This document shows, one piece after another, positions 7,086-13,974 of a stretch of DNA of 13,974 nucleotides. The notes beneath the pieces were generated by a model. It was not told the origin of the DNA. It searched no databases and saw only the letters and a program-made list of their open reading frames with translations. The stretch is from Fibrobacter sp. Lineage in GTDB: Bacteria; Fibrobacterota; Fibrobacteria; Fibrobacterales; Fibrobacteraceae. Numbering within the stretch: position 1 is the stretch's first letter; each line of letters begins with the position of its first letter. The stretch lies in assembly GCA_012841225.1 (NCBI GenBank), contig DUVD01000041.1, positions 1-13,974 of the forward strand, in the 5' to 3' direction. Both the position numbers and the translations under genes were made by a program.

Positions 7086-8342
7086 TTATTCCTCTGAAGA
7101 TTGAACTATACGCAGTTTGTTTTCGATAGAGATTTTTTTAGTTGATCTCATCGCTGTAAAGTAAGCTTGGCTTTTTTGCATTATAGAGTGAATTCGACCT
7201 TCTAAAATCATTTTTTTCCCATTACAAGAAACACGGATGCAGGTGTCTTTTAATTTAGGATGTTCTTTTAGGGCTCTACTGGCATTAAAACACAGCGTTT
7301 TATGATGGTTTGTTTCTGTTGGTGAAATTTGCAAAAGCAAAGAAAGATCGCGAATGCCGTCCACCACTTCTAAGCGCTTTTCTAAATCGACAGGAGTGTT
7401 TTCGAAATGGTAGTAAGAATGCACTGTTACTTTAGCGTTTTCTACAGTGACATTGTAATCGAAAATAGGCAAAATTAAATCTTCTAAAACATGAAGCACT
7501 TTTAGTTTTAAAACATGGTCAGAAACACTCAAAGTTGGTTGTACCTCAATAAAATCAACACAGCCACGAACCGAAGGGATCGATTCTAAAAGCTCACGAA
7601 TTTCTTTTTTGATGCGAATGTTGGGCACAGTTCCTTTAATGTAAACAATGCCTTGCCCTACGTTGTAAGATAAATTGGTTATGAGCTCAGGAAAGGCGCT
7701 TTTAATTTTTAATCGCACTTGTTCTTGCAATTGAGCGTTAGGTGCTGTTTGATAAGCCTCGGGCAGTGTTATGAATAGCAGCGTATTATTTTCTAATAAT
7801 AAGGCTTGCTTTTCTTTTTTCCCGTCATTGACAATGCCTACCGATACACCAAACATATCCCTTAACACGTGATAGATGGGGTCGCCAATAAGGGTTTGTC
7901 CACTCTGGGCGGGCATCAGTCGATACCCTTTCGGGTACAGTTCTAATTCGTCTTCATTGAAAGGACGCTCTATTTTTTCATCTGGGCCATTGTTATGACT
8001 AACGATAATGACTTCTTCGGTTGCCGAATGAAATACGCCTTTTACTATGCCGGGCCTTGCACTCCCTTTAACATAAAGCCAGTTCCCTGGAATAATGCGG
8101 TTGTGGCCTAAAATTTTGGTGTATTCCGATTTATGTGAGTCGCAAAAAAAACTGAATTCTTGAGAAAAAGCGATAAAATAAGTGGAGCAGATGTCACAAG
8201 AACATAAAAGGGGGATGTGGGGGCGGATGCCTCCGCAAACCGAGTAAGGTTCTCGGGCAAATAGCTTATGATTGCAGACTTTTTGGCATCGCCTGCAAAA
8301 TAAAGACTTGCTTTCTATATGATAAAGAAACGCTTTTCTCAT
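7086..8342 (-). CDS. Uncharacterised protein: cysteine-rich N-terminus, middle beta-rich segment and three BON-like domains
   Basis: I do not recognise this 418-residue protein as a named family. The head (1-75) is rich in possible metal ligands: Cys16, Cys19, Cys23, His25, Cys36, Cys47, Cys49, Cys52, Cys67 and His70, including CxxC and CxCxxC spacings that suggest one or two zinc sites. Residues about 86-145 look like a small beta domain (GNWLYVKGSARPGIVKGVF and following). From about 203 three repeats of roughly 65 residues fit the BON pattern of helix, V-x-V/I-x-G strand pair, helix and GV-x-x-V strand: 203-267 (clearest), 274-339 (weakest) and 350-413. BON domains are usually found in secreted or envelope proteins that bind phospholipid, but this protein has no signal peptide or membrane segment. 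It overlaps the gltX stop by four bases (ATGA) and ends one base before the WYL gene. A GGAA lies just upstream of its ATG. Function unknown; a cytoplasmic sensing or scaffold role is only a guess. Confidence 0.88.
   Translation of the reverse strand: MRKAFLYHIESKSLFCRRCQKVCNHKLFAREPYSVCGGIRPHIPLLCSCDICSTYFIAFSQEFSFFCDSHKSEYTKILGHNRIIPGNWLYVKGSARPGIVKGVFHSATEEVIIVSHNNGPDEKIERPFNEDELELYPKGYRLMPAQSGQTLIGDPIYHVLRDMFGVSVGIVNDGKKEKQALLLENNTLLFITLPEAYQTAPNAQLQEQVRLKIKSAFPELITNLSYNVGQGIVYIKGTVPNIRIKKEIRELLESIPSVRGCVDFIEVQPTLSVSDHVLKLKVLHVLEDLILPIFDYNVTVENAKVTVHSYYHFENTPVDLEKRLEVVDGIRDLSLLLQISPTETNHHKTLCFNASRALKEHPKLKDTCIRVSCNGKKMILEGRIHSIMQKSQAYFTAMRSTKKISIENKLRIVQSSEE
7090..7095 (-). promoter_or_regulatory. 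Shine-Dalgarno site for the WYL regulator, embedded in the upstream gene
   Basis: AGAGGA on the minus strand, five bases before the regulator's ATG (7082-7084). It overlaps the final Glu-Glu codons and lies just before the stop of the 418-residue protein. It is the best ribosome-binding site in the window. It supports the start chosen for the regulator and suggests that terminating ribosomes reinitiate there. Confidence 0.75.
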
Positions 8343-9805
8343 TTTTCCATTAAGGCTTCCGCTATTTGAATTCGGTTTAATACATTTTCTTTGCCAATCA
8401 GCTCAAACATTTCCCAAAGCCCAGGACCGCCACTCAAGCCGGATACGGCGAGTCGCACTGCGCCCACTAATTGTCCCAAGCCATGCCCGCTTGATTCCGA
8501 GAGTGCTTGAAATGCTTGTTCAATTGTTGCGGCGTTAAAGTCGGATAGTGGTTCTAGAGCGTTTCGAACAGACTGCGCAATAGATCTCGAACCTTCGCCC
8601 CAGTTTTTCTTTTTTGCCTTTTCATCAAACTCTGTAGGAGCAGTGAAAAAATAAGCCGCCATTGTGGGGAGATCGGTTAAAAAATGAGCGCGAGGTTTTA
8701 ATAAACCAACAACAGATAGCAAGTAATCCGCATTGAAAGACGAGGTATCTATTTTTAGCTCGTCGAGCCCTTTTCTAATGACATTCGCTAAAAGATCGTT
8801 ATCGGCGCGTTGAATATGCTGCCCATTCATCCATTGTAGCTTTTTCTCGTCAAAAGCAACTGCTTTTGGGTTAATGCGATTCAAAGAAAAGGCATCGATC
8901 ATTTCTTGTATGCCCATGACTTCTCGATCGTCTCCAGGACTCCAGCCTAGGAGCGCCAAAAAGTTGATAAGGGTTTTCGGCAAGTAACCCAAGTCGCGAA
9001 AATCACCAACAGAAGCAGCTCCTTTTCGTTTAGAAAGCTTGCCACCGCCTGCCGCCAAAATTACAGGTAAATGACAAAATATAGGAGGCTCCCAACCAAA
9101 GGCGTTATATAAAAGAATGTGTTTAGGCGTGGAGCTAATCCATTCGTCGCCTCGCAGCACGTGAGAGGTTTCCATTAAATGATCATCGACGACGCTTGCA
9201 AAATGATAAGTGGGGTATTGGTCTCTTTTAATTAACACCAAATCATCGAGGAGCTCGTTTTGATGCTCAATTCGTCCTCTAATCACATCGTCAAAAGCAG
9301 TGATGCCTGTTTCGGGCACTTTTAAGCGGATAACGGCTTTTTCTCCGGCGGCTATTCTCGCTTCTGCGTCTTCGCGGCTAAGGTTTCGGCAGTGGCGATC
9401 GTACCCAGTTACAGGCGCGTTCGACTGTTCTTGAGCGAGTCTTATTTCTTGTAGGCGTTCTTCGTTGCAAAAGCAATAATAAGCATCGCCTGCATCGAGT
9501 AATTTTTTGATTTCACGAGCATAAATACCTAAACGTTCGCTTTGAAAGTAAGGACCAACGCTCCCTTCGCAACCGGGACCTTCGTCCCATTGTAAGCCAA
9601 GCCACTTTAAATCGCGAAATAGGTCTTGAAGTGCTTCTTCATTATAGCGCTTGCGGTCGGTATCTTCTACGCGTAGGTAAAATGTACCCTTCATTGCTTT
9701 GGCAAAAAAGTAATTGTAAATAGCAGTGCGAGCACCTCCCACATGTAAGTAACCAGTGGGACTTGGCGCAAAACGGACGCGAACAGGGCGATTAGAAATA
9801 GACAT
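8339..9805 (-). CDS. gltX: Glutamyl-tRNA synthetase
   Basis: Class I aminoacyl-tRNA synthetase charging tRNA with glutamate, possibly also tRNA-Gln if the organism uses the transamidation route (this cannot be decided here). The 488-residue length is normal. The Rossmann-fold start RFAPSPTGYLHVGGARTA (11-28) contains the HIGH-equivalent HVGG at 21-24. The KMSKS-equivalent KLSKRK is at 256-261. Also seen are YLRVEDTD (43-50), LRGDEWISSTPKH (217-229) and LINFLALLGWSPGD (279-292). A zinc-type segment has Cys111, Cys113 and Cys139, but the expected His two residues after the third Cys is Asn141. The start is supported by AAAGG five bases upstream (9811-9815). It heads the minus-strand unit with the 418-residue protein, the WYL regulator and queA, and diverges from cysS. 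Confidence 0.97.
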   Translation of the reverse strand: MSISNRPVRVRFAPSPTGYLHVGGARTAIYNYFFAKAMKGTFYLRVEDTDRKRYNEEALQDLFRDLKWLGLQWDEGPGCEGSVGPYFQSERLGIYAREIKKLLDAGDAYYCFCNEERLQEIRLAQEQSNAPVTGYDRHCRNLSREDAEARIAAGEKAVIRLKVPETGITAFDDVIRGRIEHQNELLDDLVLIKRDQYPTYHFASVVDDHLMETSHVLRGDEWISSTPKHILLYNAFGWEPPIFCHLPVILAAGGGKLSKRKGAASVGDFRDLGYLPKTLINFLALLGWSPGDDREVMGIQEMIDAFSLNRINPKAVAFDEKKLQWMNGQHIQRADNDLLANVIRKGLDELKIDTSSFNADYLLSVVGLLKPRAHFLTDLPTMAAYFFTAPTEFDEKAKKKNWGEGSRSIAQSVRNALEPLSDFNAATIEQAFQALSESSGHGLGQLVGAVRLAVSGLSGGPGLWEMFELIGKENVLNRIQIAEALMEK

Positions 9806-9948
9806 AAAAACCTTTAAAAATATTGTTTTCGGGTAAAAAATAGCAAAAACATAAGGCTGTTTTTTTGTAGAAAAAAAAAAGAAGCTTTATTTGAGCAAAA
9901 ATTATTTTAATGTCCCGTTTTTTATTGTATTTTCTAAATTAGCGCATT
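9806..9948. promoter_or_regulatory. Divergent promoter region between gltX and cysS
   Basis: A 143-base, strongly A/T-rich spacer that must carry the promoters for both aminoacyl-tRNA synthetase genes if each is the first gene of its unit. I see no clean sigma-70 pair. For cysS, TAAATT at 9935-9940 is a passable -10 hexamer, but it ends only eight bases before the ATG and has no good -35. For gltX, TTGCTA followed after 18 bases by TATTTT (minus strand, ending close to the ribosome-binding site) is a weak candidate. Long A and T tracts here could bend DNA or act as UP-like elements. If the WYL regulator controls its own operon, its operator would be expected here. Confidence 0.4.
9853..9887. 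repeat. A/T-tract inverted repeat in the gltX-cysS spacer
   Basis: Seven T (9860-9866), a GTAG spacer, then ten A (9871-9880) form an inverted repeat. It is flanked by AAGGCT on the left (9853-9858) and AAGCTT on the right (9882-9887), which extend the symmetry imperfectly. It lies about 50 bases before the gltX start and about 60 before the cysS start. It may be curved promoter DNA, a protein-binding site or part of a weak hairpin; the sequence does not distinguish these. Confidence 0.5.
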
Positions 9949-11352
9949 ATGGCACTACATCTTTACAATACTGCTACTCGTTCTAAAGAACTATTTACTC
10001 TCCCCGAAGGCCAATCTGCTGTTCGATTGTACTGTTGTGGCCCTACTGTTTATCATTTTGCTCATATTGGCAACCTCCGCACCTATATTTTCGAAGATTC
10101 TCTTCGCCGTGTTTTAGAGTATTACGGCTACGCGGTTAATCATGTAGTAAACATTACCGATGTTGGGCATCTCACCAGCGATGGCGATGACGGCGACGAT
10201 AAAATGGAAAAAGGTGCTGCTCGTACGGGCAAATCTGTATGGGAAGTCGCGGATTTTTACACAGAAGCATTCATGAAGGATTGGAAGGCGTTAAACATAA
10301 TAGAACCTTCTATTTGGTGTAAGGCTACCGACCACATTCAAGAGCAAATTGCCCTGGTCCAAAAACTAGAAGAAAAAGGTTATACTTATCGCACTTCTGA
10401 CGGTATTTATTTTGACAGTGCTAAGTTCCCGCGTTACCCTGATTTTGCTCATTTAGATGTAGAAAATTTGCAGCAAGGTTCAAGAGTTGATATGGGCGAA
10501 AAACGCACTGTCACCGACTTTGCGTTGTGGAAATTTAGCCCTGAAAACCAAAAACGCGCCATGGAATGGGATAGCCCTTGGGGCATAGGATTTCCTGGTT
10601 GGCATATAGAATGTTCGGCCATGGCCATGCATCACTTAGGCTCAACGCTTGATATCCACTGCGGTGGTTCTGATCATGTTAGAGTTCATCACACGAATGA
10701 AATTGCTCAAAGCGAATGTGCTACTGGAAAGCCCTTTTCTCGTTTTTGGTTGCATGGTGAATTCTTGCGTATGGGTTCAGATAAAATGAGCAAAAGTGCC
10801 GGAGAATTCTTGACGGTTTCTCTTTTGATGGAAAAAGGATTCAATCCACTCGACTACCGCTTATTTGCATTAACAAGTCACTATCGCAATTATTTAAACT
10901 TCACGTGGGAAGCTTTAGAAAGCGCACGAGAAGGGTTTAAAAACCTCCATAAGAAAACAGATGCTTTAATTGGTAAGGCGGGGAAAATTGAAAGTGAACG
11001 CGCTCAACAGTGGCAAAATAAATTTAAAGAGGCCATTGGCGACGATCTCAATATGCCAAAAGCATTAGGTATTTTGAATGGCGTATTAAAAGATGACTTA
11101 GCGGATTGTGAAAAAGCCGCTTTAGTTCTCGATTTTGATCTCGTTTTGGGCTTATGTTTGGACCACCCTCGTAAAGATTATGCCTCAAAAAAAGATGTTG
11201 TCGACGCTTCTAAAGTGGAAGAGCTGATTTCTCTTAGGGCAACTGCTCGAGCAAGCAAAAATTGGGCCGAAAGTGACCGCCTTAGAGATGAACTAAAACT
11301 GATGAATGTCACCATTAAAGATGGCCCAGAAGGCACTACCTGGAGCACATAG
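9949..11352 (+). CDS. cysS: Cysteinyl-tRNA synthetase
   Basis: Class I synthetase charging tRNA-Cys. The 467 residues match the family (E. coli 461). The signature YCCGPTVYHFAHIGNLRTY (28-46) carries the HIGH-type motif HIGN at 39-42, and KMSKS is at 279-283 (DKMSKSAGEFLTV). The zinc ligands that hold substrate cysteine are all present: Cys30, Cys222 (GWHIECSAM), His247 and Glu251 (HHTNEIAQSE), assigned by analogy with the E. coli enzyme. The C-terminal helix segment (RATARASKNWAESDRLRDEL, 425-444) is the usual tRNA-binding end. It is transcribed away from gltX. The ATG has no obvious Shine-Dalgarno sequence; the preceding bases are ATTAGCGCATT. It appears to be a single-gene unit, with a possible weak terminator after it. 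Confidence 0.98.
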   Translation: MALHLYNTATRSKELFTLPEGQSAVRLYCCGPTVYHFAHIGNLRTYIFEDSLRRVLEYYGYAVNHVVNITDVGHLTSDGDDGDDKMEKGAARTGKSVWEVADFYTEAFMKDWKALNIIEPSIWCKATDHIQEQIALVQKLEEKGYTYRTSDGIYFDSAKFPRYPDFAHLDVENLQQGSRVDMGEKRTVTDFALWKFSPENQKRAMEWDSPWGIGFPGWHIECSAMAMHHLGSTLDIHCGGSDHVRVHHTNEIAQSECATGKPFSRFWLHGEFLRMGSDKMSKSAGEFLTVSLLMEKGFNPLDYRLFALTSHYRNYLNFTWEALESAREGFKNLHKKTDALIGKAGKIESERAQQWQNKFKEAIGDDLNMPKALGILNGVLKDDLADCEKAALVLDFDLVLGLCLDHPRKDYASKKDVVDASKVEELISLRATARASKNWAESDRLRDELKLMNVTIKDGPEGTTWST

Positions 11353-11394
11353 GTAAAAAAGAGTGATTTAATCCATAGAAGAGGCCTTTTTTGC
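11353..11394 (+). terminator. Possible weak terminator after cysS
   Basis: GTAAAAAAG (11353-11361) can pair with CTTTTTTGC (11386-11394), giving a nine-pair stem with one G-T pair, a 24-base loop and a T-rich run afterwards. The stem is mostly A-T and the loop is long, so termination would be inefficient; this is a candidate only. Confidence 0.25.
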
Positions 11395-11506
11395 TTTTGC
11401 TTTGTAGACAAAAAAGTTCGTTTTTTTTACTTTATTCGAGTTAAAAATGCATTGTTATACATTTTTATATTATGAAATGTAAGATTAATTTTAAGGTGTT
11501 TTAAAT
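11395..11506 (+). promoter_or_regulatory. Upstream region and probable promoter of the polysaccharide (wzc) locus
   Basis: An A/T-rich spacer before the wzc-like gene. Overlapping -10-like hexamers TATATT (11466-11471) and TATTAT (11468-11473) each match the sigma-70 consensus at five of six positions, but no convincing -35 lies 16-18 bases upstream. The Shine-Dalgarno AAGGTG at 11493-11498 is eight bases before the ATG and fixes the start of the kinase gene. No JUMPstart-like or other known leader element was seen. Confidence 0.35.
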
Positions 11507-13606
11507 ATGGCGTCTTCCTCTAAACCAGAAGAAACAAATGAATTTATTGAATTGCTTCACGATTTATGGAAGTATAAGTATGCTGTAATACTTTTTCTAT
11601 TTACATCTTCCGTAATAGGCGTTTTTGTTTCTTTTTGGATTCGCCCTGTGTACGAAGTAAACGCTTTATTGCAAATCGAAACAAAAAAAGGTGGTGGCGC
11701 CTTAATGGGTGACTTAGGCAGCTTATTTTCTCAGGGAAGCCCAGCCGAAACCGAAATAGAATTAGTGCAAAGTCGCCAGGTCATGGGGGCTGCTGTGGAT
11801 CGCAGTGGCTTACAATACATATCGACTCCGGTCGGGCTTCTGGATCGGTTATTCCATAAAGAGGGGCGCTTAGACCTCCAGGAGCTTTCGTTACCGAAGG
11901 CTTTTATTCCAGAAGAGTTTCGCGGTGAACCTTGGTTTGTAGTTGCTAAAGACAGTACTTCTTTTGATTTATTTGATTATAACCACAAAAAAGTACTTTC
12001 GGGCGTTGTTGGCGTCACTTCGACTGCTGCTTATGCGGGTGATTCTGTTCGCTTAGGTGTCATGCGCATGGACGCTAAGGCAGGTCAAAAATTTAAAGTG
12101 TGGTATCGCCAAAGGTTAGATGCGATCGAGGCTTTTAAGTCCGCTTTTTCTGTTTCTGAACGTGGCAAAAAAACGGGTATTTTAGAATTTGTGTATCAAG
12201 ATATTTACTCCGATCGAGCTGTTGGTGTGGTAAATGAGGTGGCTAATGCTTACTTGCGCCAGAATGTGGAGCAGCGAAGTGCAGAGGCACAAAAGACACT
12301 TTCCTTTTTAGAAAAACAAATCCCTGACGTCAAAAGAAAGCTGGATAGTGCGGAAGCCGAATTAAACAGTTATCGCTACCGAGTTGGTTCTGTGGACATT
12401 AATACAGAAACGCGTATTGTTTTAGAAAATCAAATGCGCCTTCAGCAACAAATTTTGAATTTACAGCAAAAACGCGAAGAGTCAGTGCGTCTTTTTAACG
12501 ACTCCCATCCTCTAGTCAAAACCATGGATCGTCAGGTCGAGTCCATCCGAGCTGAGTTAGCAGGTACAGCGAGTCAAGCAAAAAAATTACCTTCCACGCA
12601 GCAAGAAATCTTACGACTTACTAGTGAGGTTGAGCTCGATAAACTCCTTTACACCAACATGTTAAATAATATTCAACAGCTTCGGTTGGTGGCCGCTGGA
12701 GAAATGGGCTCTGTTCGCATTGTGGACTATGCCGAGTATGTCAGAACCCCAGTACGTCCAAAAAAGAAACTCATTATAATAGTGGCGTTATTTATAGGTT
12801 TTTGTTTCTCAGTCGTTTATGTTTCTATTCGAAAAAAATTCCATAGTGGCGTTAAAGACGCTAGGGTTATAGAACGCGAGTTAGGTATTAGTGTTTACGC
12901 TAAAATCCCTAAAGGCACTGCCGTTTCAGTGCAAAAGACAATGCCTTTAGCGGTGGCATTCCCCGATGATGTTGCTGTTGAATCGATGCGTACACTCCGG
13001 ACATCTCTTGAGTTTATGATGCCCGAAGACGGCTGCAATGTGGTCGTATTGAGTGGCTTGATTCCAGCTGTGGGTAAAAGCTTTGTGTCTGTAAATTTAG
13101 GGGCTCTTTTTGCGGGTATGGATAAAAAGGTATTGCTAATCGATGCAGACTTGCGTAAAGGGCGTTTGCACAAAGAATTTGGAATTCGAAAAGACCACGG
13201 GCTATCGGACATCTTGATAGGAAAAATTCCCGTCGAAAAAGGGATCCATTCTACAAGCGTACCCAATTTAAGTTTGATGGTGGCAGGCAAGGCGCCAGCT
13301 AGCCCAGCAGAGCTTTTGGGTTCTAAAAAATTCGCTCAACTACTAGATCAAATGAAACCTCAATTTGATGTGATCATAATCGATACCCCTCCTGTGATGC
13401 TTGTTACCGATGCAATGCTCGTTTGTCGTCATGCGGATCAAGCGGTTATGGTAGTCGAATACAATCGTCACTCTATCGAAGCGATTCGTGAAGGGATTAA
13501 TATGCTCACCAAAGGGTCGGGTGAAAAAGTGCATAAATCGGTGGTGATTAATAAGTACGTTCACAGCAAAATAGATGGTTATGGCTATAAGTATGGCAAG
13601 TATTAA
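11507..13606 (+). CDS. wzc: Wzc-like polysaccharide co-polymerase with bacterial tyrosine kinase domain
   Basis: An inner-membrane protein that controls chain length and export of a capsule or exopolysaccharide, with an autophosphorylating BY-kinase domain facing the cytoplasm. Across 699 residues: a short cytoplasmic N-terminus; membrane segment about 25-45; a Wzz-type periplasmic domain with predicted coiled coil (about 255-350); a GNVR-type segment (about 365-415) ending in a proline-basic RTPVRPKKK; membrane segment about 421-439; then the kinase. The kinase has Walker A GLIPAVGKS (517-525), Walker A' LLIDADLRKG (543-552) and Walker B VIIIDTPP (622-629). A C-terminal tyrosine cluster (Tyr692, 694, 696, 699, plus Tyr684) is the expected autophosphorylation tail. 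AAGGTG precedes the ATG by eight bases. It is followed 33 bases later by ugd, consistent with a surface-glycan locus. The cognate Wza exporter and Wzb phosphatase are not in the window. Which polysaccharide it serves is unknown. Confidence 0.93.
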   Translation: MASSSKPEETNEFIELLHDLWKYKYAVILFLFTSSVIGVFVSFWIRPVYEVNALLQIETKKGGGALMGDLGSLFSQGSPAETEIELVQSRQVMGAAVDRSGLQYISTPVGLLDRLFHKEGRLDLQELSLPKAFIPEEFRGEPWFVVAKDSTSFDLFDYNHKKVLSGVVGVTSTAAYAGDSVRLGVMRMDAKAGQKFKVWYRQRLDAIEAFKSAFSVSERGKKTGILEFVYQDIYSDRAVGVVNEVANAYLRQNVEQRSAEAQKTLSFLEKQIPDVKRKLDSAEAELNSYRYRVGSVDINTETRIVLENQMRLQQQILNLQQKREESVRLFNDSHPLVKTMDRQVESIRAELAGTASQAKKLPSTQQEILRLTSEVELDKLLYTNMLNNIQQLRLVAAGEMGSVRIVDYAEYVRTPVRPKKKLIIIVALFIGFCFSVVYVSIRKKFHSGVKDARVIERELGISVYAKIPKGTAVSVQKTMPLAVAFPDDVAVESMRTLRTSLEFMMPEDGCNVVVLSGLIPAVGKSFVSVNLGALFAGMDKKVLLIDADLRKGRLHKEFGIRKDHGLSDILIGKIPVEKGIHSTSVPNLSLMVAGKAPASPAELLGSKKFAQLLDQMKPQFDVIIIDTPPVMLVTDAMLVCRHADQAVMVVEYNRHSIEAIREGINMLTKGSGEKVHKSVVINKYVHSKIDGYGYKYGKY

Positions 13607-13639
13607 TTCCTCCTATTGTCTTATATAAAGGCTTAAAAA

Positions 13640-13974
13640 ATGAAAGCAAAAACAAAAATTTTGTGTATTGGCGCTGGTTATGTTGGTGGCCCTACGATGA
13701 CTGTCATCGCGGATAAATGCCCCCATTTGCAAGTAACGGTTGTAGATATTAATCACGAGCGCATTGCTGCATGGAACAGCGAAACCCTTCCTATTTTTGA
13801 GCCAGGCTTAGAAGAAGTAGTTCAAAGAGCGCGAGGTCGAAATCTTTTTTTTAGCACCGATGTCGTTCCGGCTATTCGAGAAGCAGACATCATTTTTGTG
13901 AGCGTTAATACCCCGACAAAAACATTTGGTCAAGGGGCAGGCAAGGCGAGTGACTTGCAATATTGGGAAAAAAC
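13640..13974 (+). CDS. ugd: UDP-glucose 6-dehydrogenase, animal/plant-type subfamily (3' partial)
   Basis: Oxidises UDP-glucose to UDP-glucuronate with NAD+, supplying an acidic sugar for surface polysaccharide. Only the first 111 codons are present; the frame stays open to the end of the window. The Rossmann nucleotide-binding motif is CIGAGYVGGPTM (9-20). It is followed by VTVVDIN (32-38), AWNSETLPIFEPGLEEVV (43-60), a GRNLFFSTD segment (65-73) and VSVNTPTKTFGQG (85-97). The CP-containing helix after GPT, the RGRNLFFSTD segment and the NTPTKT-F-G-x-G loop resemble the eukaryotic enzyme more than the short E. coli or Bacillus type. AAAGG (13627-13631) lies eight bases before the ATG. It sits 33 bases after the wzc-like gene and is probably co-transcribed with it. 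Confidence 0.93.
   Translation, partial: MKAKTKILCIGAGYVGGPTMTVIADKCPHLQVTVVDINHERIAAWNSETLPIFEPGLEEVVQRARGRNLFFSTDVVPAIREADIIFVSVNTPTKTFGQGAGKASDLQYWEK

Noticed and set aside
9806..9948. A T-box, riboswitch or small RNA leader upstream of the synthetase genes
   Set aside because: The spacer is too short and A/T-simple; no T-box sequence, specifier stem or terminator/antiterminator pair is visible.
11178..11411. 77-codon minus-strand frame spanning the cysS end and the following spacer
   Set aside because: Mostly antisense to conserved cysS codons; the protein is low-complexity and lacks a ribosome-binding site.
12895..13290. 131-codon open frame on the minus strand
   Set aside because: It is fully antisense to the wzc kinase domain, which has clear Walker motifs; it has no recognisable content or start signal of its own.
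1..13974. Defence island, prophage or transposon, suggested by the WYL regulator
   Set aside because: WYL regulators do occur with defence systems, but all neighbours here are housekeeping or polysaccharide genes. No nuclease, integrase, transposase, terminal repeats or CRISPR repeats were seen.

Overview
The window looks like ordinary chromosomal DNA of a Gram-negative-type bacterium. It is AT-leaning (a little over 40% GC by eye), densely coded, and has no tRNA, rRNA, CRISPR array, insertion sequence or phage gene. The diderm assignment rests on a Wzc-type two-membrane-segment polysaccharide co-polymerase fused to its tyrosine kinase. The phylum cannot be fixed from the sequence alone. The mix of a MaeB-type malic enzyme, a GH57/DUF3536 glycosidase-like protein, an animal/plant-type UDP-glucose dehydrogenase and patchy Shine-Dalgarno use suggests a less-studied lineage; something near Fibrobacterota is only a guess.

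Layout: (1) Bases 1-5031, plus strand: the 3' nine-tenths of maeB (malic enzyme with a phosphotransacetylase-like tail), a GH57/DUF3536 protein 17 bases downstream, and hpt overlapping that protein's end by 11 bases. These three form a probable operon of central carbon, glycan and purine-salvage genes. (2) Bases 5067-9805, minus strand: a very tight four-gene unit transcribed gltX -> unknown 418-residue protein -> WYL-domain regulator -> queA. Its junctions are a 4-base overlap, a 1-base gap and a 4-base overlap. Two members act on tRNA (glutamyl-tRNA synthetase and queuosine synthesis). The two in the middle are a transcriptional regulator and an uncharacterised protein with a cysteine-rich head and what look like three BON domains. 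(3) Bases 9806-9948: a divergent A/T-tract-rich promoter region shared by gltX and cysS. (4) Bases 9949-11352: cysS. (5) Bases 11507 to the end: the start of a polysaccharide export locus, with a Wzc-like tyrosine kinase/chain-length regulator followed 33 bases later by ugd, which runs off the window and would supply UDP-glucuronate.

The most unusual item is the 418-residue protein at 7086-8342, locked between gltX and a WYL regulator. I could not match it to a characterised family. Everything else is recognisable, although several details (a non-canonical WYL motif, weak or absent Shine-Dalgarno sites, an incomplete GluRS zinc site) are worth noting.
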